A DNA stretch of 64,000 nucleotides from Tumebacillus sp. BK434 (GTDB lineage Bacteria; Bacillota; Bacilli; Tumebacillales; Tumebacillaceae), in assembly GCF_004340785.1 (NCBI RefSeq), contig NZ_SLXS01000003.1, forward strand, positions 467,689 through 531,688, written 5' to 3'. Shown here in pieces: positions 49,022 to 57,867 of this stretch (position 1 is the stretch's first letter; every line of letters starts with the position of its first letter). Made by a program: the position numbers and the translations under genes. The notes beneath the pieces are model-generated. The model searched no databases. It was not told where the DNA came from and saw only the letters and a list, made by a program, of their open reading frames with translations.

Positions 49022-50980
49022 TCAGTTGCGCCCTTCCACGTACACCTGTTTCAGATCGTACAGGAATCCGAAGGAATGCGTCGCCAGCCCTTTTACATAG
49101 GGCTTGGTCAGATAGGACTTGTTGTTGAAATAGAGCGGCACGACCGGCATGTCATCCAGCAGCAAGGTTTCCGCCTGACTCAGCAGTTTCGTCCGGTAGC
49201 CCATGTCGGGCGTCAGATCCGACTGCTGGATCAATTCGTCATATTCCGGATTGCTGTAGTTTGACGCATTAAAATAATTGTGCGTTTCCCACATGTCGAG
49301 GAACGTGCCCGCATCATTGTAATCGCCTTGCCAAGCCATCAGCGCGATGTCAAAGTTGTCCTCCTGGGTGCGCTGCAAGCGAATCTTAAACGGCACCGCC
49401 TCCACTTTGATCTCCACCCCGAGATTCTGCTTCCAGTCTGCTGCGATCCGGTCGGCGATCTTCCGTTTCTGCATGGAATCATCGACCAGCAACGTCATCG
49501 GCGGCAGTTCGGTCCGTCCGAGCTGTTTCAAGCCTTCCGCCAGGATCGCTTTTGCTTTCGTGACATTGTCCTGTTGCGCGATCTGATCAACGCCCTTTTT
49601 CCGGAACTCTCCGCCAAGGTGATCGGTGATGCCGGTCGGCACAAAGCCGGTCGCCGGGGCGCTGTCGCCTTGGATTCCGGCAATCGAAGACGTTTCGATC
49701 GCATAGGTCAACGCCTTGCGCACCAGCTTGTTGTTCAGCCCGTTTTTGATCGTGTTAAATGACAGATAGTGTGTCGTCCCTTCCGCCAGCGTGCTGTACT
49801 CCGGCGTGCCTTTGTTCAGATCGATGAACTCCTGTTCGTTGAGCTGCAGGCGGTCGATCACGCCTTGCCGATACAAGCTGGTGCTCGTGACAAGATCGTT
49901 CACGATCGTATAGTGCACCGTGTCCAGCTTCACCGCTTGCGCATCCCAATAGTGCTCGTTTTTGACAAGCTTCATCATGCCTTCATGCTCCCACTCAGTC
50001 AGTTTGAACGGCCCGTTCGACAGCACCTTGTCCGGGTCTTGCCCGTGCTGTTCACCGATCTGATCGACAAACGCCATGTTCACCGGGTAGAAGACCGGGT
50101 GCGCCACCTGTTCCAGAAAATATGGCACAGGATGCTGCAGCTTCACTTGCAGCGTGCGGTCATCAAGCGCTTTCACGCCCACCGCGTCGGCCGTCTGCTT
50201 ACCGGAGTTAAAGTCGAGCGCCCCTTCGAGATCCATCATCAAGAATGCCCACTGTACCGAGTTATGCGGATCAAGCACCCGTTTCCAGGCATATTCAAAA
50301 TCCTTTGCCTTCACCTGCGATCCGTTCGACCACTTCGCTGCTGGGCGCAGGTGGAACGTATAGGTCTTGCCGTCGGGTGAGACCTGCCATTGATCGGCGA
50401 CGCCCGCCTCCACACGACCGGTCTTGTCGAGGCGCACCAGCCCTTCTTGGGTCTGCGCGATCAGCGAAAAGGCGTCTGGCGTCGTGGCCTTGGCCGGATC
50501 CATCGATTCGATCTCGCCGTTCAGCGCCAGGCTGAGCGACATGCTGTGGCCGTTGGACGCGAGCTCGACCCGGTTCTGCGCGGCGTTCCACTTCACGCCA
50601 ACGCCGAATCGTTCCAGCAGACGCACCGGCACCATCGTCGCGCCGTTGCGCAGTTCTGCCGGCACGCTGAGCGTAAAGGTCTGATCATTGACGACCAGCA
50701 TCGTGCCGCCGATGCGGACGAATCCTGTGTCATCGCCGAGCTCCACCCGCACCTGCTGTTTCTCCGCTTCCCACGTCACCTTGCCGCCGAGCGCTTCGAC
50801 GACGGTGCGCAGTTGCACCATGGTCTGACCTTGCTGCAAATAAGGCTGCATCTGAAACTTCAACGCTTTGTTGTCCAACGCCACCCCAACGCCTGCCGCC
50901 TGCGCAGCACCGCTGCCGGCCGTTGCCAGCATCGTAACGGCCGCCAAAGTGACCATCGATTTTCTATACATCGTCTTCAT
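49022..50980 (-). CDS. Peptide-type ABC substrate-binding protein with copper-amine-oxidase-N domain
   Basis: A 652-residue exported protein. Signal peptide (residues 1-28) ends in AAQAA with no lipobox cysteine. Residues ~30-150 are two copper-amine-oxidase-N-like units (MVQLRTVVEALGGKVTW, GATMVPVRLLERFGVGVKW). The rest is a family 5 (OppA/DppA) binding protein (IESMDPAKATTPDAFSLIAQ, AKDFEYAWKRVLDP, DYNDAGTFLDMWETHNY). Gram-positive peptide-binding proteins are normally lipoproteins; here the N-terminal domain may keep it at the wall. Divergent permease genes start ~140 nt away. ATG 50980 or 50971. Confidence 0.9.
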   Translation of the reverse strand: MKTMYRKSMVTLAAVTMLATAGSGAAQAAGVGVALDNKALKFQMQPYLQQGQTMVQLRTVVEALGGKVTWEAEKQQVRVELGDDTGFVRIGGTMLVVNDQTFTLSVPAELRNGATMVPVRLLERFGVGVKWNAAQNRVELASNGHSMSLSLALNGEIESMDPAKATTPDAFSLIAQTQEGLVRLDKTGRVEAGVADQWQVSPDGKTYTFHLRPAAKWSNGSQVKAKDFEYAWKRVLDPHNSVQWAFLMMDLEGALDFNSGKQTADAVGVKALDDRTLQVKLQHPVPYFLEQVAHPVFYPVNMAFVDQIGEQHGQDPDKVLSNGPFKLTEWEHEGMMKLVKNEHYWDAQAVKLDTVHYTIVNDLVTSTSLYRQGVIDRLQLNEQEFIDLNKGTPEYSTLAEGTTHYLSFNTIKNGLNNKLVRKALTYAIETSSIAGIQGDSAPATGFVPTGITDHLGGEFRKKGVDQIAQQDNVTKAKAILAEGLKQLGRTELPPMTLLVDDSMQKRKIADRIAADWKQNLGVEIKVEAVPFKIRLQRTQEDNFDIALMAWQGDYNDAGTFLDMWETHNYFNASNYSNPEYDELIQQSDLTPDMGYRTKLLSQAETLLLDDMPVVPLYFNNKSYLTKPYVKGLATHSFGFLYDLKQVYVEGRN

Positions 50981-51168
50981 TCGAACCCCGACCTTTCTCT
51001 CTCCGCTTCACATCCATTATCTTACAACAAGAAAGATTCCCCTCTTTTTCCCATTTCCCTCTTTTGCAATCAATTTGCAACATTTTAGTAATTTTTCAGA
51101 CTAATTAAGAAAGGGGGTAGGTTGCCATTCTTCGTATTCTTAAAGGTCTGATCATTGGAATCACCATT

Positions 51169-52197
51169 TTGCTGGGCATTCTGCTGCTCGGGAATCTGGA
51201 CAAAATTTATGTAAAAGAAGCTCCCGAACGCATCTATGTCACCGTGCAGCCGAATCGCGATCTGGAAACCGTCATGAAACAATATGAAGATACCGCTGTC
51301 TTAAACAGAGCGACCGGCCTCGTGGAAGTCCCGTACGGACAGACGCAGGAATTCATGCGGATCTTGAAAAAAGACCCGCAGATCCTCCGCATCGGGCCGA
51401 TGCCGATCCCGCCGAAGATCGATGTGAAAAATCTTGTCGTCGAAGTCCGCGACCAGATTGTCGGTTACACAGAAGGCGAGTTCGGCACGATCACCTACCG
51501 CAACCGGCCGGACCGGCAATTGCCGATCGATCCGCAGCTGAAAAAGATGGTCGAGCGCTCCTTCTCCTATCTGATCCCGGCGCTGCTGACTTCGATCGTC
51601 GCCGGGTTCCTGCTCGCGCTGCTCGCCATCTGGCTGCCGCGGGCGGGTCGCGTGCTCGACCGGATCAACCGCCTGCTGCTCGCGATGCCCGATTTCCTGG
51701 TCGTCGCGCTGATGCAGATGATCGCGATCCTGCTGGCGATGGCGCTGCGCAAAAAAGTGCTGACGATCATGCAGTTCGCCGACGACACGCCGTTTTTGAT
51801 CCCGTTTTTGGCGATCACGCTGCTGCCGACGGCGCTGATGTACGGCGCGTTTCGCATCGCCGTCACCCGCGAGTGGGAGGAAGGCTACATTAAGACCGCC
51901 TACGCCAAAGGGATGAGCCGCCCGCACGTGATCATCTGGCACATCATGCGTAACGTCACCGAGGACCTGCTGACCGTGCTGCCCCGCGTCGTGTCGGTGG
52001 CGATCACGTCGCTGGTGGTGGCGGAAGTGATGTGCGGCGTGTTTGGGCTGGGCGGCTATGCGATCAACCCGGACCTGCACAAAGTGACGTCGCTCCCGGC
52101 GACCTGTGCGATCCTCGCCTGCTTCGGCCTCTTGACCCATGTGCTGGTCGCCGTGCTGCGCCGCTTCCTCGTGGTCAAGACCAAGGAGGTGGCGTAG
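51169..52197 (+). CDS. ABC transporter permease (Dpp/OppB type)
   Basis: At least 342 residues of a peptide-type permease. The inner-membrane loop motif EEGYIKTAYAKGMSRPHVII is the EAA motif that contacts the ATPase. Later membrane segments run from ~residue 138 on. The start is unclear: TTG 51169 is the first usual start codon in frame but cuts the first membrane helix in half, and the codons before it (51121-51168) encode the missing half (RILKGLIIGITILLG). The only ribosome site, AAGGGGG at 51110-51117, would serve an ATT at 51127 or a TTG at 51122 in another frame. A rare start or a frameshift is possible. Overlaps nothing; next permease starts at once. Confidence 0.85.
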   Translation: MLGILLLGNLDKIYVKEAPERIYVTVQPNRDLETVMKQYEDTAVLNRATGLVEVPYGQTQEFMRILKKDPQILRIGPMPIPPKIDVKNLVVEVRDQIVGYTEGEFGTITYRNRPDRQLPIDPQLKKMVERSFSYLIPALLTSIVAGFLLALLAIWLPRAGRVLDRINRLLLAMPDFLVVALMQMIAILLAMALRKKVLTIMQFADDTPFLIPFLAITLLPTALMYGAFRIAVTREWEEGYIKTAYAKGMSRPHVIIWHIMRNVTEDLLTVLPRVVSVAITSLVVAEVMCGVFGLGGYAINPDLHKVTSLPATCAILACFGLLTHVLVAVLRRFLVVKTKEVA

Positions 52198-53667
52198 ATG
52201 GTCAACCTGCAACAAGCGGCCGCCCGCGACCGTTTGCAATACAAGATCGCCTGGCTGCTGCTGCTGCTCCTGATCTTCGTCACCGTCTTCGGCTCGATGA
52301 TCGCGCCGCACGGGATCACCCACGAGTTTAAGATGACCTATGACTACCAGATCATCGACGGCAAGCGCCAGATGGTCTCCGCGCCGTTCCCGCCGACCGG
52401 GAAATTTTGGCTCGGCACCGACCACCGCGGCTATGACATGCTGTCGCTGCTCCTGCACGGGGCGAAATACACGATCGGATTTGCCTTGCTGATCACGATC
52501 CTGCGCTTTTGCCTGGCCTTGCCGCTCGGCATGTACGCCGGGACGACCGGGCGGGGCATGTCGGCGATCAACTCACTGCAGATGATGACGACGGCGGTGC
52601 CCGCGCTCCTGTTTATCTATCCGATGATGTACAGCTTGAATCAAGTGCTGAAGAAAGACGACGCCGTTCAGATCCTCTTTTTGATGATCATCCTGATCGG
52701 GGTGTTCCCGCTGGCGAGGCAGTTTTCGGAGCGCTCGCACCATTACAGCGGCAAATTGTACATCTCCGCCGCGCGCACGATGGGCGCGTCCACATCGCGG
52801 GTGGTGTTCAAACATCTGATGCCGCATCTGCGCCCGGAGATTTTGTTTGCGTTTTTGACCGATTTTGTGCAGGTCTTGTTCCTGATCGGTCAGTTGGCGG
52901 TGGTCAATCTGTTCCTCGGCGGCGGCGAGCGGGTCATGATCGACCCGGATGCCCGCCCTCCGCTCTCCTACCTGCTGACGACGAGCGGCGAATGGGGCGC
53001 CTTGATCGCCTACGGGTCGAAGATGATGCGCCAGTACCCGTGGATTCTCTCCAGCGCGGCGCTGTTCATGGGCGCGGCGATCCTGATCATCTCCAACTTC
53101 TCCGACCAGTTGCAGAAGCGCCTGGCCCGTCCGTACGTCTATGTGAACAAGAAGACGTACAAGCCGTTGGTCGAAAACAACAACATGCTCGCCGCCATCG
53201 CCGTGACCTGCCTGCTCTGCCTGTCCCTGATCATCTGGAAAGAGTACGAGCCGCCGCAGATGGCGGGCGCTACCATCACGGCGGAAGACATCAAACGGTA
53301 CAAAGAGATGAAGGCGCAGGAGTCCTACCTCAACTATTACGCGCCGAAATTTAAAGATACAGCCGCGCTGTTCATGACCAACCTGACCCAGAACCGCTGG
53401 GATTCCAGCGAGACGCTGATCTACAAAGCGCCCGGCGAAGAAAACGCGTTCACGACACCGCCGCCCGCTTACCAAGCCTGGCTCGACGCACTGGTCAGCA
53501 AAGAGTACTTCTTCCTCGACATCGGCCAAGTCGCTCCGGCCGGCAACGGCGAATTCTCCGTGCCGGTAAAGATGAAGCGGGCCGACGGCGGCGAAGAGGA
53601 GTGGACGCTGATGATGAAGATCCCGAACTACATCGTCAGCATCAAAGGCGGGCCGGGGAAGCAGTAA
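52198..53667 (+). CDS. ABC transporter permease with long C-terminal extension (Dpp/OppC type)
   Basis: A 489-residue permease whose ATG directly follows the TAG of the previous gene. The N-terminal region has the family TM1 and LGTDHRGYDMLSLLLHGAKY, and the EAA motif is AARTMGASTSRVVFKHLMPH. After the usual permease fold there is another membrane helix (MLAAIAVTCLLCLSLIIW) and about 140 extra residues predicted outside the cell (KRYKEMKAQESYLNYYAPKF onward), unknown in standard OppC. No ATPase genes follow; the next gene is glutathione peroxidase. Confidence 0.88.
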   Translation: MVNLQQAAARDRLQYKIAWLLLLLLIFVTVFGSMIAPHGITHEFKMTYDYQIIDGKRQMVSAPFPPTGKFWLGTDHRGYDMLSLLLHGAKYTIGFALLITILRFCLALPLGMYAGTTGRGMSAINSLQMMTTAVPALLFIYPMMYSLNQVLKKDDAVQILFLMIILIGVFPLARQFSERSHHYSGKLYISAARTMGASTSRVVFKHLMPHLRPEILFAFLTDFVQVLFLIGQLAVVNLFLGGGERVMIDPDARPPLSYLLTTSGEWGALIAYGSKMMRQYPWILSSAALFMGAAILIISNFSDQLQKRLARPYVYVNKKTYKPLVENNNMLAAIAVTCLLCLSLIIWKEYEPPQMAGATITAEDIKRYKEMKAQESYLNYYAPKFKDTAALFMTNLTQNRWDSSETLIYKAPGEENAFTTPPPAYQAWLDALVSKEYFFLDIGQVAPAGNGEFSVPVKMKRADGGEEEWTLMMKIPNYIVSIKGGPGKQ

Positions 53668-53678
53668 CGGGACAAGAT

Positions 53679-53688
53679 GTGGTATAAT
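53679..53688 (+). promoter_or_regulatory. Extended -10 promoter of the glutathione peroxidase gene
   Basis: TGTGGTATAAT: consensus -10 (53683-53688) with TG extension, no good -35. Leader about 25 nt. Confidence 0.55.
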
Positions 53689-53719
53689 GTGGCAAGAAAA
53701 ATGTTCCTGAGAGGAGTTT

Positions 53720-54211
53720 ATGCAGATGACCGTGTTCCACGACCTGACCGCAACGACCGCCCAAGGCGAGACTCGTTCCCTGTCCGATTACAAAGGCCAC
53801 GTGCTGCTGATCGTCAACGTCGCCTCCAAGTGCGGCTTCACCCCGCAATACGAAGGGCTGGAGCAACTCTACCAGTCCTACAAAGACCAAGGCTTGCGCA
53901 TCCTGGCCTTCCCGTCCAACGACTACGGCGCCCAGGAGCCGGGCACGATCGAAGAGGTGCGGGAGTTCTGCAAAGTCAACTACGGCGTGACCTTCGACCT
54001 GTTCGACAAAGTCCACGCCAAAGGCGCCGACCAGCACCCGGTCTACCAATTCCTCACCGCAAACGCCCCGGAGACGGGCGACGTCCAATGGAACTTCGAA
54101 AAGTTCCTCCTCGCCCGCGACGGCCGCATCATCGGCCGCTTCGGCAGCCGTGTCGCCCCGATGGACGGCGAACTGACCACCGCCATTGAGCAGGCGCTGG
54201 CGGTGAAATAA
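53720..54211 (+). CDS. Glutathione peroxidase family protein
   Basis: A 163-residue thioredoxin-fold peroxidase. The peroxidatic residue is a cysteine (VNVASKCGFTPQY), not selenocysteine. The second motif reads FPSNDYGAQEPG where the classical family has FPCNQFGNQEPG, so the usual resolving-region cysteine and the tetrad glutamine are replaced; WNFEKFLLARDG is intact. It most likely uses thioredoxin rather than glutathione. ATG 53720 after GAGAGGAG; single gene with own promoter and terminator. Confidence 0.9.
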   Translation: MQMTVFHDLTATTAQGETRSLSDYKGHVLLIVNVASKCGFTPQYEGLEQLYQSYKDQGLRILAFPSNDYGAQEPGTIEEVREFCKVNYGVTFDLFDKVHAKGADQHPVYQFLTANAPETGDVQWNFEKFLLARDGRIIGRFGSRVAPMDGELTTAIEQALAVK

Positions 54212-54221
54212 CGAACCGCAA

Positions 54222-54256
54222 CAAAAACCGTGTAGACGATCTACACGGTTTTTTTG
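54222..54256 (+). terminator. Terminator of glutathione peroxidase gene
   Basis: AAAAACCGTGTAGA pairs with TCTACACGGTTTTT around CGA, then more T. Confidence 0.9.
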
Positions 54257-54287
54257 TTTGTATCGAGTCTGCAAAACCTAACAGGGA

Positions 54288-54317
54288 TGCATACCTTTTC
54301 CAATCTGATGCATGCTA
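54288..54317 (+). promoter_or_regulatory. SigG-type promoter of the ger operon
   Basis: TGCATA (54288-54293), 17-nt spacer, CATGCTA (54311-54317). This fits the forespore sigma-G consensus, expected for germinant receptor operons. Initiation near 54324 leaves a short leader with the GerA ribosome site. Confidence 0.65.
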
Positions 54318-54340
54318 TGTGCAAAGGGAGGGGTTATCGA

Positions 54341-55669
54341 ATGACAGGATCATCTCCAATCCACCAATTGAAAGACATGCCCGATTTCAAGAAGGAACTG
54401 CTGCAGATCGGTGGACAAGAGGTCTGGCTGTTCTATCTAGATTCGCTCGTGGATGCCATCAAGACGAAACAATATCTTTTGCGGCAGAGCGAGCTGTTGC
54501 ATCATGCTGCATCCCCCTTGCCTTCCGATCCATCCTTTCTGCACAGCATCAGCGGGAAGCCGGTAGAGGGAGACTTCGCCATTCCCGTTTTGCAAGGACA
54601 GGCGATCCTGTTCGATACGAGTTCCCTGCAGGCGGTGCAGTTCACTCCGCTGTCGGTCAACCTGGAGCGCTCGATTGAGAAATCACAAATTCAAAGCGTT
54701 GTCGCCGGGCCGCAGACCGCCTTTACCGAAGAGCTCGACACCAACATCGGACTGTTGCGCAAACAGCTGGTCAGCACCAACTTAGTCTGTCGCGACATCA
54801 CGTTCGGCACTGACATCAAACGAAGGGCCAGCCTGTTTTATCTGGAGGGAAGTGCCCATTCGGGACTGGTGGAAGAGATCTGGGACGCGATCCTGAAGCG
54901 ACAACATGTGGATCATCTCACGACACAAACTGTGTATAAAACCCTGCAGCAAAAATGGTGGAATCCGTTTCCCACCATTTTTTCCACCGATCAGCCGATG
55001 GAAGCCAGCCAAATGCTCCACGATGGGCGTGTGCTGCTGTTTTTGGACCAGTACCCGGTGGCGCTGGTGGTTCCGGGGATGTTTCAAGACACGGTGTTTT
55101 TGACGGAAGACCGCAATTATCCGCAGATCATCACGTATTTTCTGCGTATTCTCCGCATCCTGGCACTGATCGTTTCATCAACCGCACCTGCGCTCTATGT
55201 GGCGCTGATCGCCGTCAATCCGGAAGTGTTGCGCATCGAACTGGCACTTTCGATTGCGCAAAGCCGTGAAGGCGTGCCTTATCCTGCGATGGTTGAAGTG
55301 CTATTAATGATGCTCGTGCTGGAACTTGTTCGTGAAGCGAGCGTGCGCCTGCCCAGAAGCGTCGGCCCCACCGTCACCATGGTCGGCGGTATCGTGCTGG
55401 GACAAGCGGTCGTACAGGCGCAATTGGTCAGCAACCTGCTGATCATCGTCATCTCTGCGCTCTCGATCGCCAATTCATCGATCATCGGCGTGCAAAGTAC
55501 GATCGCCATTCGCATCTATAAATACTTGCTGCTGGTGATCACCAGCGTCTTCGGCTTCGTAGGAATGTTCATTGGAATTGTTGGTTTTATCGTCTACCTG
55601 AGCCACTTGATCACGTTTGGCGTTCCCTATCTCAGCAAACGGAAGGAACCTGAGATTTCGCATGAATAA
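54341..55669 (+). CDS. Spore germinant receptor A subunit (GerA family)
   Basis: A 442-residue A subunit. The N-terminal soluble half has the family's LAGPQTAFTEELDTNIGLLR-like segment (VAGPQTAFTEELDTNIGLLR here), and the C-terminal half has about five membrane segments with SVGPTVTMVGGIVLGQAVV. It sits in the inner spore membrane and senses germinants together with B and C subunits. Slightly short at the N-terminus compared with GerAA/GerKA (about 480 residues). ATG 54341 after GGGAGG. First gene of an overlapping A-B-C operon. Confidence 0.95.
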   Translation: MTGSSPIHQLKDMPDFKKELLQIGGQEVWLFYLDSLVDAIKTKQYLLRQSELLHHAASPLPSDPSFLHSISGKPVEGDFAIPVLQGQAILFDTSSLQAVQFTPLSVNLERSIEKSQIQSVVAGPQTAFTEELDTNIGLLRKQLVSTNLVCRDITFGTDIKRRASLFYLEGSAHSGLVEEIWDAILKRQHVDHLTTQTVYKTLQQKWWNPFPTIFSTDQPMEASQMLHDGRVLLFLDQYPVALVVPGMFQDTVFLTEDRNYPQIITYFLRILRILALIVSSTAPALYVALIAVNPEVLRIELALSIAQSREGVPYPAMVEVLLMMLVLELVREASVRLPRSVGPTVTMVGGIVLGQAVVQAQLVSNLLIIVISALSIANSSIIGVQSTIAIRIYKYLLLVITSVFGFVGMFIGIVGFIVYLSHLITFGVPYLSKRKEPEISHE

Positions 55670-56741
55670 TCGAGCCAATCACTATCACCTGCTGTTTTTT
55701 GTTTGTCATGTTTCACTGACGTTTCTCATCTTTCCGGAGTTTATCTATATGACCGGGAAGACGCCTTGGGCGCCCGTCGTCACCATGATTCTCTTCGTCT
55801 TGCCGATGTTTTGGCTGTATCTGTCCGGACTTCGGGCCTTCCCCGGTCAGAACCTCATCGATATCTTCCAAGCAAAAGGCAAGTGGTTCGCCCGGCTTCT
55901 GCTGTTTCCGTACGCTGTTTACTGTATGATTGCCTGCGCCGTCTTGCTTCGCCTGCATGCGGAAATGCTCACGATCACCATGTTCAAGCAGACCCCGCTC
56001 TGGGCGCTGACCGTGCTGATGATCTTCATTCCGCTGTACATGGCACTGCAAGGTCTTCCCACGATCTTGCGCTCGACAGTCCTGCTAACGCTGCTTTGCC
56101 TGCCGATGCTTGGCGCGACGGTGATTCAGGCGTTTCAGAATATGGATTACCGCTATGCATTTCCACTCGGCGACCTGTCCTTCAGCTATTTAGGCAATGC
56201 TTACTTCTACACCGACATGTTTGCGTTTAGCCCGTTCTTGTTTTTGGGCATGGTGAATCGGGACCCTACTGTTCTGCAAGGCAAGAGCACGATCAAACTC
56301 TATTATGTTGCCTTCGGATTAATTGCAGCACTCAGTCTGCTGTCCGTCTATATTCCCATTATGACATTTGGTGCGGAAATGGCCGACCAGTTGCAGTTCT
56401 CCATGTTGATTGCGATGGATGCCATCGATTTGGAGTGGTTTGCCTTTGACCGGATCACCGTTTTTTATCTCTGCGCCGTACTCGGCTTTGCACTGATTTT
56501 TCTCGCCCTGCTGATCTGGGTCACGCAGCAGTTGCTGACAGAGCTTTTCCTGCCGAAAGTAAAAAGCCGTTGGGTCATATATGGCATCTGCGCAATCCTC
56601 TTTGCAGCGACCCTGATCGTCCCATCGATTGACTACCTGTATAAGGTCTTGGTCTACGATACGCCGCTCCGCCTCTATTGCATGTTGTTTCTTCCCGTCG
56701 TGCTCAAACTACTGTCGCTCAAGAAAGGGAGATCGGCATGA
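55662..56741 (+). CDS. Spore germinant receptor B subunit (GerB family)
   Basis: A 359-residue, ten-helix membrane protein of the amino acid/polyamine-organocation superfamily, the B subunit that forms the germinant-binding site. Typical pieces: QLLFFVCHVSLTFLIFPEF-like start, TPWAPVVTMILFVLPMFWL, YRYAFPLGD and MADQLQFSMLIAMDAIDLEW. ATG 55662 overlaps the A-subunit stop by 8 nt, so it is probably coupled. Germinant specificity cannot be read from sequence. Confidence 0.94.
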   Translation: MNNRANHYHLLFFVCHVSLTFLIFPEFIYMTGKTPWAPVVTMILFVLPMFWLYLSGLRAFPGQNLIDIFQAKGKWFARLLLFPYAVYCMIACAVLLRLHAEMLTITMFKQTPLWALTVLMIFIPLYMALQGLPTILRSTVLLTLLCLPMLGATVIQAFQNMDYRYAFPLGDLSFSYLGNAYFYTDMFAFSPFLFLGMVNRDPTVLQGKSTIKLYYVAFGLIAALSLLSVYIPIMTFGAEMADQLQFSMLIAMDAIDLEWFAFDRITVFYLCAVLGFALIFLALLIWVTQQLLTELFLPKVKSRWVIYGICAILFAATLIVPSIDYLYKVLVYDTPLRLYCMLFLPVVLKLLSLKKGRSA

Positions 56742-57805
56742 AAAAACGCAGACTTCACTTGATTTCCCTGCTGCTCTTGTTGCCCTTTCTGTCGGGCTGC
56801 TGGGATGTGAAGGACATCAACCATCGGGCTTTGCCTGCCGCCATGGCGATCGATCGTGCGGACACGGGAGATTATATCGTTTGGTTAAAAATACCCAAAA
56901 TTGGCGGCAGCAGAAACTCATACATCATTGCGCGAGGTCATCATGCGTCGATTTCGAAAGCGATCGACTTGATTTCCAGCAATCTGGACCGGACTGTCGA
57001 CCTGCTGCACGTAAAACTAATCTTTCTCTCCGAAAGATTGGCGAAGAATAATACAAAAGAAGTGATCGATTATGCATTGCGAACTCGTGAAATTGGGAAT
57101 AAAACCAAAATCGCAGTCGTGCGCGGCGATATGAGCACTTTTTTTGAATCGTCGCATAAAAGCGTAGCCGGAAGCACTTCCACATCCTATGATAATTTCT
57201 TTAGCAAAACGTCAGGCTGGACGCCGGACGTCGTGCGTAGCGCACTGTGGCAAGTGTACCGCGGAAGCCGTTCGGATACGGAAGACAGCCTGTTGCCAAT
57301 TGTCAAGCGTGGCGAATCCACAATGCTCTTTCTCGTCGGTTCCTGTCTCATGAAAAACGAAAAGCTCGTGGCCGAATATACCCCGCAGGAGTCGCTGATC
57401 TACAACGTGTATAAAGGCGAGTTTCGCAACGGTATCGTCCAGACACTCGACCACGGAGCCGTACGACTACTGTCTGCAGACGTAGAAAATGATACCTCCC
57501 GAAAAGGGAAGCAGCCGGTGCTGCATGTCAAATTCAAGGTGAAGGTGACCACCTTGGAATCCAAAGCGGGCGTCACCGACGCCATGTTGATTCGCGACCT
57601 CAAAATGATTTTTAAGAAACGGTTCGCGAAGCTGATCGAAATCTCGCAACAAGCTCATGCTGACGTTTTAGGCATCGGTCAGCACTTTCGCCACCATTAC
57701 TCAAATGAGGAACTGAATACATGGAAGGACGAACTGTTTAGCCAAATGGAAACGCACATCGACGTCGAGGTGACCATTCGCAACCGTGGCCTGTTGCGGA
57801 ATTAA
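56738..57805 (+). CDS. Spore germinant receptor C subunit, Ger(x)C lipoprotein
   Basis: A 355-residue lipoprotein: signal peptide with lipobox LSGC (Cys ~20), followed by the Ger(x)C pattern CWDVKDINHRALPAAMAID and later LKMIFKKRFAKLIEISQQAH near the C-terminus. It anchors to the outer face of the inner spore membrane. ATG 56738 overlaps the B-subunit stop (ATGA). Last gene of the operon. Confidence 0.95.
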   Translation: MKKRRLHLISLLLLLPFLSGCWDVKDINHRALPAAMAIDRADTGDYIVWLKIPKIGGSRNSYIIARGHHASISKAIDLISSNLDRTVDLLHVKLIFLSERLAKNNTKEVIDYALRTREIGNKTKIAVVRGDMSTFFESSHKSVAGSTSTSYDNFFSKTSGWTPDVVRSALWQVYRGSRSDTEDSLLPIVKRGESTMLFLVGSCLMKNEKLVAEYTPQESLIYNVYKGEFRNGIVQTLDHGAVRLLSADVENDTSRKGKQPVLHVKFKVKVTTLESKAGVTDAMLIRDLKMIFKKRFAKLIEISQQAHADVLGIGQHFRHHYSNEELNTWKDELFSQMETHIDVEVTIRNRGLLRN

Positions 57806-57839
57806 AAACGGACGTCTACGATACAGACGTCCGTTTTTC
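57804..57839 (+). terminator. Terminator of the ger operon
   Basis: AAAAACGGACGTCT pairs with AGACGTCCGTTTTT, loop ACGATAC, T-run on the plus strand; A-rich arm makes it usable from the other side for the GNAT gene. Confidence 0.9.
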
Positions 57840-57867
57840 ATGCGTTTTCTCGCCTCCCGCACCCGGC

